A stretch of 64,000 nt of DNA, taken from Bacteroidota bacterium. Its GTDB lineage: Bacteria > Bacteroidota > Bacteroidia > UBA4408. Under the pieces are notes generated by a model. The model did not search any database. It was not told the origin of the DNA and saw only the letters and a program-made list of their open reading frames with translations. The first letter of the stretch is position 1. The number at the start of each line of letters is the position of its first letter. The stretch covers positions 62,001 through 126,000 of the forward strand of contig CAUJCU010000021.1 of assembly GCA_963169745.1 (NCBI GenBank). Reading direction: 5' to 3'. Positions 21,764 through 31,338 of this stretch are shown here, piece after piece. The translations under genes and the position numbers were made by a program.

Positions 21764-23989
21764 ATGGCAAAGAAGATTAACAGTAAAATTAAATGGCTTT
21801 GGCTTATTGCTTTGTTGCCTTTGCTTATGCTGCTTTGTTTTATTCTTTATTTGACCTTTTTTGCCAATTTGCCTTCGTTGGAAGAACTTGAAAACCCTCG
21901 AAGTAATTTGGCTTCTGAAATCATTTCATCAGATCAGAAAGTAATAGGGAAATATTATATTGAAAACAGAACCAATGTTTCATTCGAACATATTTCACCT
22001 CATGTTGTAAATGCACTGATTGCTACTGAGGATGCTCGTTTTTATACGCATAGTGGAGTAGATGTACGCGCCTTGGTTCGTGCCATTACAGGTGTTGTAA
22101 GAGGCAACGAAAGTAGTGGTGGTGGCAGTACCATAACACAGCAGTTAGCCAAAATGCTTTTTCCTCGCGAGGAGCTAAATAAAGTAGAATTAGTTTTACG
22201 TAAATTTAAGGAATGGATTATTGCTGTAAAGTTGGAAAAGAACTACACCAAAAATGAAATTATTGCCATGTATCTTAATAAATTCGATTTCATTAACAAT
22301 GCCGTGGGAATCAAGTCTGCTGCCCGTATTTATTTTGATACCACACCTGATTCATTAAAAATTGAAGAGGCGGCCGTTTTGGTTGGAATGGCTAAAAACC
22401 CTTCTTTGTTTAACCCTAAGCGCAGGCCAAAGAATGCTTTAGACCGAAGGAATGTAGTGTTAAATCAAATGAAAAAATACAATTACATTACTGCTGATGA
22501 GTATAACAAGCTAAAGGAAATACCTTTAAAAATAAAGTTTACTTCCGAAGATCAAAATGAGGGACTGGCCACCTATTTTAGAGAGTACCTTCGCGATTAT
22601 ATGAGAAAATGGTGTAAAGAACACAAAAAGCCCGATGGCAGTAACTATAATTTATACAAAGACGGGCTAAAAATTTACACGACCATTAATAGCAAAATGC
22701 AAAAATATGCTGAAGAAGCTATGCAGGAGTGGCTTTCTGAACTGCAAGGTAAGTTTTTTGCACATTGGAAAGGCAGAAAAAATGCTCCTTTTTATAACAT
22801 GTCTAACGATGAGGTTAATAAACTGATGACCCAGGCTATGAAAAGGAGCGAACGTTATCGTGTATTAAAAGATAGAAATCTTAGCGAAGAAGAAATCAAA
22901 GAAAACTTTATGAAGCCTGTAGAAACGAAACTATTTTCGTGGAAAGGGGAAATTGATACTCTTATTTCTCCTTGGGACAGTATGCGTTATAGTAAATTTT
23001 TCTTACAAACTGGCTTTATGAGTGTGGAACCTAGCACAGGTTTTATACGAGCTTGGGTTGGAGGAATTAATCATCGTTATTTTAAGTACGACCATGTACG
23101 GCAGGGGAAACGACAGGTAGGTTCAACCTTTAAACCTTTTGTTTATACTTTAGCTATGCAAGAACAATGGAGTCCTTGTTATCAAGTTCCCAATATTCCG
23201 GTAACTTTTGATTTGCCCGAAGGAGGCACTTGGAGCCCTAAAAACAGCGATGGGAAATATGGAGGTATGATGACCTTGAAAAAAGGGTTGGCTCTTTCAG
23301 TTAACTCAATAACAGCCTATGTGATGAAACAATTTGGCCCGCAGGCAGTAGTAGATTTAGCTCGCAAATTAGGTATTGAAAGTCACTTAGATGCTGTTCC
23401 TTCCTTATGCCTTGGAACAGCCGATATTTCTGTATATGAAATGGTAGGAGCCAATAGTACATTTGCCAACCAAGGAGTATGGATTGAACCTAGTTTTATT
23501 ACCCGTATTGAAGATAAAAACGGAAATGTTTTAGAAGAGATTATTCCTAAAAGAGTAGAAGCAATAAGCAAAGAAACAGCTTATCTAACCTTAAACTTGA
23601 TGAAGGGGGTGGTAGATTTTGGTACAGGAGTTCGTTTACGATATAAGTATGGTTTAACTAACCCAATAGCTGGAAAAACCGGAACTACACAAAACAATAG
23701 TGATGGTTGGTTTATGGGAATTACACCCGATTTGGTAAGTGGGGTTTGGGTAGGTTGCGAAGATCGAAGTGCCCATTTCAGGAGTACCGATTTAGGTCAA
23801 GGGGCATCTATGGCTCTCCCTATTTGGGCTTTATATATGAAAAAAATATATGCTGATAAAAGCTTAAAAGTGAGTCAGGATGATTTTGAAAAACCAGATG
23901 ATCTAGACATTAAAATAGAGCTTGATTGCAGTAAATATAATGAGGGAAAAACACAAGAGGAAAACATTGAGTTTGGAGAAGATTTTTAA
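21764..23989 (+). CDS. Class A penicillin-binding protein (PBP1A type)
   Basis: The 741-residue bifunctional peptidoglycan synthase has an N-terminal transmembrane helix (about 11-33), a GT51 glycosyltransferase domain with the catalytic Glu in ATEDARFYTHSGVD (about 87-100) and GGGSTITQQLAKMLFPRE, and a transpeptidase domain with STFKPF (catalytic Ser), SVNS and KTGTT. It polymerises lipid II and cross-links peptides in the periplasm. Length and motifs are complete. The acidic C-terminal tail (GKTQEENIEFGEDF) is variable in the family. Confidence 0.95.
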   Translation: MAKKINSKIKWLWLIALLPLLMLLCFILYLTFFANLPSLEELENPRSNLASEIISSDQKVIGKYYIENRTNVSFEHISPHVVNALIATEDARFYTHSGVDVRALVRAITGVVRGNESSGGGSTITQQLAKMLFPREELNKVELVLRKFKEWIIAVKLEKNYTKNEIIAMYLNKFDFINNAVGIKSAARIYFDTTPDSLKIEEAAVLVGMAKNPSLFNPKRRPKNALDRRNVVLNQMKKYNYITADEYNKLKEIPLKIKFTSEDQNEGLATYFREYLRDYMRKWCKEHKKPDGSNYNLYKDGLKIYTTINSKMQKYAEEAMQEWLSELQGKFFAHWKGRKNAPFYNMSNDEVNKLMTQAMKRSERYRVLKDRNLSEEEIKENFMKPVETKLFSWKGEIDTLISPWDSMRYSKFFLQTGFMSVEPSTGFIRAWVGGINHRYFKYDHVRQGKRQVGSTFKPFVYTLAMQEQWSPCYQVPNIPVTFDLPEGGTWSPKNSDGKYGGMMTLKKGLALSVNSITAYVMKQFGPQAVVDLARKLGIESHLDAVPSLCLGTADISVYEMVGANSTFANQGVWIEPSFITRIEDKNGNVLEEIIPKRVEAISKETAYLTLNLMKGVVDFGTGVRLRYKYGLTNPIAGKTGTTQNNSDGWFMGITPDLVSGVWVGCEDRSAHFRSTDLGQGASMALPIWALYMKKIYADKSLKVSQDDFEKPDDLDIKIELDCSKYNEGKTQEENIEFGEDF

Positions 23990-24010
23990 TATTTTCAAAA
24001 TATAATTATT

Positions 24011-24724
24011 ATGATAAATAAAACAGTAAAAAATGTTGACGAAGCTTTAATTGATGTAAAAGATGGAATAACCGTAATGGTGGGTGGATTTGGGCTGTGC
24101 GGTATCCCTGAAAATATCATTGCAGCTTTGGTGCAAAAAGGGGTTAAGAACTTAACTTGTATTAGTAACAATGCAGGTGTAGATGATTTTGGCCTTGGCT
24201 TACTGCTTCAAAAGAAGCAAATTAAAAAAATGATTGCATCTTATGTGGGAGAAAATGCTGAATTTGAGCGGCAAATGTTAAGTGGAGAGCTAGAGGTTGA
24301 TTTAGTTCCTCAGGGAACATTAGTAACTCGCTGCATGGCTGCAGGATATGGAATGCCGGCTATATATACCCCGGCCGGAGTTGGAACAGAAGTAGCCCTA
24401 GGTAAAGAGAGTCGTAAATTTACTTTTAACGGTATTGAAAAAGAATATCTTTTAGAGTATGCATTTGAGGCTGATTTTGCTTTTGTAAAAGCTTGGAAAG
24501 GAGATACTGCAGGAAACTTAATTTATCGTCAAACTGCTTTAAACTTTAATCATGCCATGGCTATAGGAGGAAAAATTACGATAGCCGAGGTTGAAGAATT
24601 GGTAGAACCGGGAGAGCTTGACCCTAATTTTATCCATACTCCAGGAATATATGTTCATCGTATATTTCAGGGGGCACATTATGAAAAAAGAATTGAGCAA
24701 CGCACGACTCGAAAAAGAGGATAA
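24011..24724 (+). CDS. scoA: 3-oxoacid CoA-transferase subunit A
   Basis: The 237-residue protein is a class I CoA-transferase alpha subunit: [19 protein letters not shown] (about residues 19-37) is the family signature and [11 protein letters not shown] and [20 protein letters not shown] follow. With subunit B it moves CoA between succinyl-CoA and a 3-oxoacid such as acetoacetate. The pair is separated by 44 nt and lies downstream of PBP1A; AtoD-like annotation is an alternative to succinyl-CoA specificity. Confidence 0.92.
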   Translation: MINKTVKNVDEALIDVKDGITVMVGGFGLCGIPENIIAALVQKGVKNLTCISNNAGVDDFGLGLLLQKKQIKKMIASYVGENAEFERQMLSGELEVDLVPQGTLVTRCMAAGYGMPAIYTPAGVGTEVALGKESRKFTFNGIEKEYLLEYAFEADFAFVKAWKGDTAGNLIYRQTALNFNHAMAIGGKITIAEVEELVEPGELDPNFIHTPGIYVHRIFQGAHYEKRIEQRTTRKRG

Positions 24725-24768
24725 TAAAATTACATGAAATTTAGATTTAGTTACTAAAAAAAAGGAAT

Positions 24769-25425
24769 ATGTTAGATAAAAATGGAATTGCTAAAAGAAT
24801 AGCTCGTGAGGTAAAAGATGGGTACTATGTGAACCTAGGTATAGGCATACCTACATTGGTTGCCAATTTTATTCCTAAAGGAATTAATGTTGTTTTGCAA
24901 AGCGAAAATGGATTGCTGGGAATGGGCCCTTTTCCATACGAGGGCGAAGAAAATGCCGATTTAATAAATGCCGGAAAGCAAACAATAACTACTCTTCCGG
25001 GATCTGTTTTTTTTGATTCTTCGCTTAGCTTTGGGATGATTCGTGCCCGTAAAGTTAATCTAACTATATTAGGAGCGATGGAGGTTTCTGAAAGAGGGGA
25101 TATTGCTAACTGGAAAATACCCGGTAAAATGGTAAAAGGAATGGGTGGGGCTATGGACTTAGTAGCCAGTGCCGAAAATATTATTGTGGCCATGCAGCAT
25201 GTAAATAAAGCTGGAGAGTCAAAATTACTTAAAAAATGTACACTCCCGCTCACTGGTATTCGGTGCGTTAAGAAAGTTGTTACTGAAATGGCCGTGTTGG
25301 ATATACTCCCACAAGGGGGTTTTAAATTAATAGAACGTGCTCCGGGTATAAGTACTGAACAAATAAGAAACGCTACCGAAGGGCAACTTATAATTGAGGG
25401 TGAAATTCCAGAGATGGTATTATAA
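24769..25425 (+). CDS. scoB: 3-oxoacid CoA-transferase subunit B
   Basis: The 218-residue beta subunit has GYYVNLGIGIPTLVANFIP (about residues 18-36) and SENGLLGMGPFP, where the Glu is the residue that forms the CoA-thioester intermediate in this family, followed by GGAMDLV and KCTLPLTG. It is complete and ends with the usual GELIIEGE-like tail. It stands 28 nt from convergent panD; a short CCTAA/TTAGG hairpin lies at 25430-25443. Confidence 0.93.
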   Translation: MLDKNGIAKRIAREVKDGYYVNLGIGIPTLVANFIPKGINVVLQSENGLLGMGPFPYEGEENADLINAGKQTITTLPGSVFFDSSLSFGMIRARKVNLTILGAMEVSERGDIANWKIPGKMVKGMGGAMDLVASAENIIVAMQHVNKAGESKLLKKCTLPLTGIRCVKKVVTEMAVLDILPQGGFKLIERAPGISTEQIRNATEGQLIIEGEIPEMVL

Positions 25426-25453
25426 TAATCCTAAAAGATTAGGTAAGAAGCTG

Positions 25454-25801
25454 CTATTCTATCTTGTTTGCCTTATTGGGAAAAATAACCTTAGGTTCAA
25501 ATTTTTTAGCGAGCTCAAAATCCATAGCGGCATAGGAAATAATAATCACTTCATCATTCTCTGAAAAATGAAGAGCAGCGGGGCCGTTAAGGCAGATAAT
25601 TCCACTGCCGCGTTCTCCCTTTATAACATACGTAATGAGGCGCTGGCCATTGCGGTAATTTAACACATGTACCTGCTCATTAACAATAAGATTGGCGGCA
25701 TCCATTAAATCTTCGTCAATAGTAACGGAACCTATATAATCAATATTAGCCTCGGTAACGACAGCTCTATGAATTTTTGATTTTAATACTTGTATCTCCA
25801 T
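25454..25801 (-). CDS. panD: Aspartate 1-decarboxylase
   Basis: The 115-residue proenzyme from ATG 25801 (MEIQVLKSKIHRAVVTEAN) makes beta-alanine for pantothenate. The self-cleavage Gly24-Ser25 is visible in DYIGSVTIDE, as are VLNYRNGQRLITYVI and the GSGIICLNGPAA segment. Ser25 becomes the pyruvoyl cofactor. The longer frame to 25834 crosses the -7 box and is rejected. It is divergent from the DUF502 operon. Confidence 0.95.
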   Translation of the reverse strand: MEIQVLKSKIHRAVVTEANIDYIGSVTIDEDLMDAANLIVNEQVHVLNYRNGQRLITYVIKGERGSGIICLNGPAALHFSENDEVIIISYAAMDFELAKKFEPKVIFPNKANKIE

Positions 25802-25809
25802 TTGGGCTG

Positions 25810-25817
25810 CAAATTTA
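25810..25817 (-). promoter_or_regulatory. -7 box of panD
   Basis: TAAATTTG on the minus strand matches TAnnTTTG. The implied start (about 25803) is only a couple of bases from ATG 25801, suggesting a near-leaderless message. A TTTG at 25832-25835 gives a short 14-nt spacing. Confidence 0.45.
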
Positions 25818-25891
25818 GAAATTATTTTTTGCAAAAAAGGGAATAAGCATTATTGATTCTGTAAATACATAGGGGAAAGGTTCAAATTTGT

Positions 25892-25899
25892 TACCTTTG
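25892..25899 (+). promoter_or_regulatory. -7 box of the DUF502-phosphatase-asnB operon
   Basis: TACCTTTG matches TAnnTTTG and lies 14 nt before ATG 25914. No good TTG element was found at 19-21 nt. Confidence 0.45.
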
Positions 25900-25913
25900 C
25901 AGTTAAAATTCTT

Positions 25914-26510
25914 ATGAATAAACTAATAAGATACTTACTTCAGGGCATTTTATATACTGTACCGATTGCTATAACAATTTTTGTAATAATTACTATTACG
26001 AGCTGGGTAACTTCAATGGTAGATTTCTTAGGAATTTCTATTCACCCTGTAATAGACCCACTTCTAGGTTTGATTGGTGGAATTATTTTACTGATTATTA
26101 TTGGTGCTTTGGGCTCATCAATATTTTTCTACCCTATCTTTCAAAGAGTTGACCATATTATTGAAAAAACCCCCTTCTTAAAAATTGTATATACCTCGGT
26201 TAAGGATTTACTTTCAGCATTTGTTGGGCAAAAAAAGAAATTTAATAAGCCAGTAATAGTAAAAATGTGCGACAACCCTCCATTAGAAAAGTTGGGATTT
26301 ATTACACAAAGCTCATTATCTGAGTTAGGAATTTCAGGAAAAAAAGTAGCCGTTTATTTCCCATTAAGTTACAGCCTTTCGGGCGATTTGTTTATTGTTC
26401 CCGAAGAGTATGTTAAACCTGTAAATGTTCCTGCAACTGAATTTATGAAATTTATTATTTCAGGAGGAGTTACTGAAATTGATGATAATACACCCAATCA
26501 ACAAGAATGA
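25914..26510 (+). CDS. DUF502 family inner-membrane protein
   Basis: The 198-residue protein has two transmembrane helices (about residues 9-32 and 50-72), then a soluble region with LKIVYTSVKDLLSAFVGQKKKF and the strand-rich GFITQSSLSELG...VAVYFPLSYSLSGDLFIVP. This arrangement identifies DUF502, a widespread bacterial and plant family of uncertain function. Its stop overlaps the phosphatase start by 4 nt, so the two are translationally coupled. Confidence 0.85.
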   Translation: MNKLIRYLLQGILYTVPIAITIFVIITITSWVTSMVDFLGISIHPVIDPLLGLIGGIILLIIIGALGSSIFFYPIFQRVDHIIEKTPFLKIVYTSVKDLLSAFVGQKKKFNKPVIVKMCDNPPLEKLGFITQSSLSELGISGKKVAVYFPLSYSLSGDLFIVPEEYVKPVNVPATEFMKFIISGGVTEIDDNTPNQQE

Positions 26511-26989
26511 AAACACATAAAATACTTATGGTGTGTTTGGGAAATATATGTCGCTCTCCGGTGGCAGAAGAAATTATGCGTGCAAAGGCAACCCATCACA
26601 ACATTCCATTACAAGTTGATTCGGCAGGAACGGGAGGCTATCATATTGGTGAAGCTCCTGATGCTCGAAGTATAAGAAATGCAAAAAAAAATGGATTAGA
26701 TATTTCAAATTTAAGGGCCAGGAAAATTAGTGTTCATGACTTTGAACACTTTGATTGGATATACACCATGGATGAAAGTAATTACCAAGATGTGTGTGCT
26801 TTGGCTCCTTCAAGTCAAAATAAAGCGAAGGTAAAACTCATTCTAAGCGAAGTTAAAAATAATACAATTCAATCAGTTCCAGACCCATACTTTGGCGGAG
26901 AACAGGGGTTTCAAATTGTTTTTGATTTATTAAATGAAGCTTGTGAAGCCATAATAATCAAAATTAAACAACAAAAAGAAGAAATATAA
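26507..26989 (+). CDS. Low-molecular-weight protein-tyrosine phosphatase
   Basis: The 160-residue enzyme starts with the CX5R loop VCLGNICRSP (Cys10, Arg16) and has the general-acid motif VPDPYFGG near residue 125, the complete active site of the family. It removes phosphate from tyrosine; bacterial members often regulate polysaccharide export kinases. It overlaps the DUF502 gene by 4 nt and is 1 nt before asnB. Confidence 0.95.
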   Translation: MKTHKILMVCLGNICRSPVAEEIMRAKATHHNIPLQVDSAGTGGYHIGEAPDARSIRNAKKNGLDISNLRARKISVHDFEHFDWIYTMDESNYQDVCALAPSSQNKAKVKLILSEVKNNTIQSVPDPYFGGEQGFQIVFDLLNEACEAIIIKIKQQKEEI

Positions 26990-26990
26990 T

Positions 26991-28850
26991 ATGTGCGGTA
27001 TTACAGGATACTACTCCCCGTCAGGACGATTTACTGGTGATTTACTTAGGGTAGCGAATGAAAAACTGAGTCATCGAGGACCTGATGCCGGAGGTATATT
27101 TACCGAAGGAATAGCTGGCTTAGGACATCGCAGATTAAGCATTATTGATCTTTCGGAAAATGCAAACCAGCCCATGTTTAGTACAAACGGCAGATTTGTT
27201 ATTGTTTTTAATGGAGAAGTTTATAATTTTAAAGAAATAAAATTAGAGATACTGAATGAACGTCCGGGATTTCAATTTAAAACAAATTCAGATACTGAAG
27301 TTATATTGGAAGCTTTTAGTATTTGGCGCGAACAAATTGCTAACAAACTTAACGGAATGTTTGCTATTGCAATTTATGATAAAGAAGAGGGCAGTTTATT
27401 TTTGCTTCGCGACCGGATTGGGATAAAACCAATTTATTATTACTGGGACGGCAAAGATTTCTTTTTTGCCTCCGAACTAAAGGCAATAAAAGCACTAGGA
27501 AAAGCTATTAACTTTGAGTTAAATAAAGAAGCACTGCCTTATTTTTTTCATCTAGGCTTTATTCCTGAACCACATAGTATTTATAAAAATATCTATAAAT
27601 TCCCCTCAGGCCATTATCTTATTTTAAATCGAGCACAATTACTTTGTACTCCTTATTGGGAACCTACAGCCAAAATAGAGCACGAAAAAATTACAAACGA
27701 ACATACAGCTAAAAAACAGTTAAAAGAATTAATTACTTCATCAGTAAGGTATCGTATGATAAGTGATGTTTCTTTTGGAACATTCTTAAGCGGAGGCGTT
27801 GACAGTAGCTTGGTAACAGCTGTGGCACAAAGTATATCAAACGAACCGGTAAAAACTTTTTCTATAGGTTTTAGCGAACAGGGGTATAGTGAAAGTGAAT
27901 TTGCTGCTCAAGTCTCTAAGTATTTAAAAACCGATCACCATACCTTTGAAGTTAGCCAGCAAGACGCATTAGATATGGTGGCCGGATTGGATGAGATTTA
28001 TGATGAACCTTTTGCGGAAACCTCCAGTATTCCTACGCTTTTGGTTTCAAAACTGGCTCGAAAGTACGTAACAATGACCCTTTCAGGAGATGGAGGCGAT
28101 GAACTTTTTATGGGTTATGGAGAACATATTTGGGCGCAACGCTTATCTAATCCAATTTACTCTTTAATGCGAAAACCTATTGCGATGGCTCTTGATTTGG
28201 GTGACCAACGAATGAAACGCGCAGCACAGCACTTTAAGGCATATTCGGTTTTAAACTATGAGAGTAATATTTTTTCACAAGAACAAAACTTCTTTTTTGA
28301 GAAGGAACTATCACTGTTACTATGCCAAAATATTACAGATAACCTAAATTTTACTCCCCGGCATGGCAATCTAAAGCGCACCATTACCCCAGTTGAAAAG
28401 CAAGCTATTTTTGATTTGATGGTATATTTGAAAGATGATTTATTGGTAAAAGTGGATAGAGCTACCATGAAATACTCTTTAGAAACTAGAGTGCCTTTGC
28501 TCGATTACCGAATTGTTGAGTTTGCTCTTAACTTAGATCAGAGCTTAAAAATAAAAGGGAAAACAGCCAAATATTTACTTAAAGAAGTACTTTATGATTA
28601 CATCCCACGTGAATACTTTAACCGTCCTAAAAAAGGATTTTCAATTCCTTTGCACAAGTGGCTTCGAAAAGATTTGAAACAGTATGCTGACACATATATT
28701 ACAAAAAGCATGTGCGAAAGGTATGGCATTGTTAACTGGAGCTATGCTGAAAGAGTACTGCATTGCTTTTATAAAGAGGGCTTAGACTTTTATTTTAATA
28801 GGGTATGGGCTATCTTATGTATTCATAAATATATGGAGGCAAATTACTAA
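26991..28850 (+). CDS. asnB: Asparagine synthase (glutamine-hydrolysing)
   Basis: The 619-residue protein has the N-terminal nucleophile Cys2 (MCGITGYYSP) of the class II glutaminase domain, followed by HRGPDAGG and the ATP-pyrophosphatase motif SGGVDSS (residues 267-273) in the synthetase domain. It makes asparagine, or an amide on another substrate, using glutamine and ATP. In clusters with glycosyltransferases AsnB paralogues can amidate sugars, but nothing here separates that from normal asparagine synthesis. Confidence 0.93.
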   Translation: MCGITGYYSPSGRFTGDLLRVANEKLSHRGPDAGGIFTEGIAGLGHRRLSIIDLSENANQPMFSTNGRFVIVFNGEVYNFKEIKLEILNERPGFQFKTNSDTEVILEAFSIWREQIANKLNGMFAIAIYDKEEGSLFLLRDRIGIKPIYYYWDGKDFFFASELKAIKALGKAINFELNKEALPYFFHLGFIPEPHSIYKNIYKFPSGHYLILNRAQLLCTPYWEPTAKIEHEKITNEHTAKKQLKELITSSVRYRMISDVSFGTFLSGGVDSSLVTAVAQSISNEPVKTFSIGFSEQGYSESEFAAQVSKYLKTDHHTFEVSQQDALDMVAGLDEIYDEPFAETSSIPTLLVSKLARKYVTMTLSGDGGDELFMGYGEHIWAQRLSNPIYSLMRKPIAMALDLGDQRMKRAAQHFKAYSVLNYESNIFSQEQNFFFEKELSLLLCQNITDNLNFTPRHGNLKRTITPVEKQAIFDLMVYLKDDLLVKVDRATMKYSLETRVPLLDYRIVEFALNLDQSLKIKGKTAKYLLKEVLYDYIPREYFNRPKKGFSIPLHKWLRKDLKQYADTYITKSMCERYGIVNWSYAERVLHCFYKEGLDFYFNRVWAILCIHKYMEANY

Positions 28851-28855
28851 TGGAG

Positions 28856-28887
28856 TTTGAATTTATCATTATTTAAGTGTAGGTTTG
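28856..28887 (+). promoter_or_regulatory. Strong promoter of the glycosyltransferase pair
   Basis: TTTG (28856-28859), 20 nt, TAGGTTTG (28880-28887) match the Bacteroidota consensus. Transcription would start about 28893, 20 nt ahead of ATG 28914, so the two glycosyltransferases are probably transcribed separately from asnB. Confidence 0.7.
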
Positions 28888-28913
28888 ACTTTTATAATTT
28901 CTGAAAATAAATT

Positions 28914-29834
28914 ATGTTGATTTCGGTTGTTATCCCTGTTTACAATGAGTCTGAGTTGATTCATGAACTTTACAATGCTGTAACAAAAGCTTTAACAAAT
29001 TTTACTCAGGACTTTGAGGTTATTTGTGTGAATGATGGTAGTACGGATGATACATTACAAAAACTACAACATTGCCACCAAAAAGACAAACGGTTTAAAG
29101 TATTAAATCTTTCGCGAAATTTTGGACATCAGGCTGCTTATACCGCAGGGCTAACTTATGCCAAAGGCAATTTTATTGCTATGATGGATGGCGATTTGCA
29201 AGACCCCCCGGAACTTTTACAAGCCATGTACCAAAAAGCTATTGAAAACAATGCCGATGTTGTATATGGCCGAAGAACAGAGCGTCATGAATCATTCTTC
29301 AAGAAATTATCTATAAGCAGCTTTCACTTTATTTTTAACAAACTCAGCAACATTAAAGCACCTCCTAATGTGGGTAATTTTAGTGTTATGAACCGCAAAG
29401 CTTTAGCATCCTTTTTAGCTCTTGATGAAAAAAACAGATATTTGCCTGGCCTGCGTTTTTTTATTGGCTTTAAGCAAGATTTTGTTGATTATAGCCGCGA
29501 TGACAGATCTATTGGAGAAGCAAAAATGAATTTTAGCCGGCTTACAAAATTGGCCTTAGATGCTTTATTTTCTTTTTCTAAGCTCCCAATTCGGGTTTGC
29601 CTTTGGTTGGGTATTGCTGGAATGGTATTTTCTCTTTTTGGAGGATGTGTGGTTCTTTATAAAAAAATGATAGGAGAGGCTATAGTCGGATGGACGTCTA
29701 TCTTAGTTAGCATCTATTTTCTGGGTAGCGTTCAGTTACTTTTTATGGGGATTCTTGGAGAGTATATACATCGTATATTTGTTGAAACTCAAAATAGACC
29801 AATTTTTATTGTTAAGGATTATTTTGAAGATTAA
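28914..29834 (+). CDS. Family 2 glycosyltransferase, GtrB/polyprenyl-phosphate type
   Basis: The 306-residue protein has a GT-A domain (VVIPVYNESELIHELY; NDGSTDDTL; MMDGDLQDPPELL with the metal-binding DxD-like motif) and two C-terminal transmembrane helices (about residues 230-252 and 262-288). This is the layout of polyprenyl-phosphate sugar transferases, which load glucose or another hexose on undecaprenyl phosphate at the inner membrane. The next gene, starting inside its stop codon, could use the product. Confidence 0.9.
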   Translation: MLISVVIPVYNESELIHELYNAVTKALTNFTQDFEVICVNDGSTDDTLQKLQHCHQKDKRFKVLNLSRNFGHQAAYTAGLTYAKGNFIAMMDGDLQDPPELLQAMYQKAIENNADVVYGRRTERHESFFKKLSISSFHFIFNKLSNIKAPPNVGNFSVMNRKALASFLALDEKNRYLPGLRFFIGFKQDFVDYSRDDRSIGEAKMNFSRLTKLALDALFSFSKLPIRVCLWLGIAGMVFSLFGGCVVLYKKMIGEAIVGWTSILVSIYFLGSVQLLFMGILGEYIHRIFVETQNRPIFIVKDYFED

Positions 29835-31321
29835 TGATGGTTCGTTTTTTTAAAGAGCTGTACAACAATAACAAACTTCTTTGTAAAATAATTCTATTAG
29901 GATTCTTATTACGAATATTTTTTACGGTTTTTATTGCCCCACACTATTTTAACCGACCCAGTATTTTTTATGACCATGATACGAATGCTTGGATAACCGC
30001 TTTATATAACCTGTGGCATCATGGAGAGTTTACTATTATGCCGGGGAATGAATACGCAGCTTATTGTCGTATGCCGGGTTATACCTTCTTTATGGCTCCT
30101 TCTTTAATGCTTGTAGTTTTTTTAAACAAACTACAAGGCATTGATGTTTACAACAATCCCGAACTATGGAATACGGTTTTAAAACTTACTGCAAATATTC
30201 AAATTATTTTAGACAGCCTTGCTATTTATCTCTTTTATGCTATTGCTAATAAGGCGACAAAAAGCCATAAAATAGCTATAGTAGCCGCTCTGTTATATGC
30301 TAGTTACCCTTTTCTCATCGTTTGGAATCCGGTTTGCTACTCTGAAATACCATCAGTATTCTTTGCTTTGTTGACACTGTATTTGGTGCTTCACAAAGAG
30401 CATTATTATGCTTTAGCAATAGCCGGATTTTGCTTGGGTTTTGCGGTGTTAAATCGTCCGCAATACGCTATTTTAGCTCCATTAATGATATTGGTGTTTT
30501 ATCACAAATACACTCCTATTTATAAAAAACTTATCCTAAAATCAGGTGTTTTCTTTTTGTTTTTTGCTATTACTTATGGTTCTTGGCCTTTGCGAAACTA
30601 TATACGTTTTAATAAAATTATTATTACTCAGGATTTAAAGGGTTTTGAAAATTGGAACATTGATGTACTTGCCTTTATGCAATATATATATAGTGTTAAA
30701 TCAGACTGGAACCCTCAGTTTTCAGATATTATTCATAACAGACCTGTTGTTTTTCCTAAGGAATCCTACATTTCTATAGAAGATTCTTTAAAGTTAGAAA
30801 GGGCCGTAAGTTTATCAAAAACTTGTGGAAGAGGATTTAGTGAATGGAAAGGGTATTGGAAAGAAACTATTCCTATTTGGGACACTGCAAATGATTGTTC
30901 GGCTGAGGTAGCTTCGTTATTTAATGAACTTAGACAAAATCAAATTAAACAGCATCCGTACAATTTTTACATTCATGTACCATTACAAAATTTGAAGAAA
31001 GCTTTGTTTAAGTCAGCTTTGCAGGACAGTAGTAATTGGACTCGAAAATTGGGTGGTTTGCTTTTTTATTATCGCTCCCTATTAATTTTTTTAGGTTTGG
31101 TAGGGCTGTTAGTCATGTCAGGTCAAAAAGAAAACTGGTCTTGGGTTTCGCTTATCGGAGGATTTTTTGTTATTCTCTATATTTATTTGTGTTTTGGTAC
31201 AAGCCCGCAATGCCGTAATATTGAAATACGGTATTTTTTACAACCCGATATATTATTGCTTATACCGGCTGCTTATGTTATTGTAAAAAGCAAGTTGTTT
31301 AACCGTTGGCTACCGCAATAA
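29834..31321 (+). CDS. Multi-membrane-spanning glycosyltransferase of the GT39/ArnT-like superfamily
   Basis: The 495-residue protein has about ten hydrophobic helices and the acidic loop FYDHDTNAWITALYNLW after the first helix, as in ArnT/PMT-like enzymes that transfer sugars from lipid carriers on the outer face of the membrane. It overlaps the upstream GT2 gene by one base (TAATG), which argues that both act in one pathway. Acceptor and sugar are unknown. Its extracytoplasmic loop (about 260-395) lacks a motif I recognise. Confidence 0.75.
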   Translation: MMVRFFKELYNNNKLLCKIILLGFLLRIFFTVFIAPHYFNRPSIFYDHDTNAWITALYNLWHHGEFTIMPGNEYAAYCRMPGYTFFMAPSLMLVVFLNKLQGIDVYNNPELWNTVLKLTANIQIILDSLAIYLFYAIANKATKSHKIAIVAALLYASYPFLIVWNPVCYSEIPSVFFALLTLYLVLHKEHYYALAIAGFCLGFAVLNRPQYAILAPLMILVFYHKYTPIYKKLILKSGVFFLFFAITYGSWPLRNYIRFNKIIITQDLKGFENWNIDVLAFMQYIYSVKSDWNPQFSDIIHNRPVVFPKESYISIEDSLKLERAVSLSKTCGRGFSEWKGYWKETIPIWDTANDCSAEVASLFNELRQNQIKQHPYNFYIHVPLQNLKKALFKSALQDSSNWTRKLGGLLFYYRSLLIFLGLVGLLVMSGQKENWSWVSLIGGFFVILYIYLCFGTSPQCRNIEIRYFLQPDILLLIPAAYVIVKSKLFNRWLPQ

Positions 31322-31338
31322 ATTTTCAAAAAATAGCC

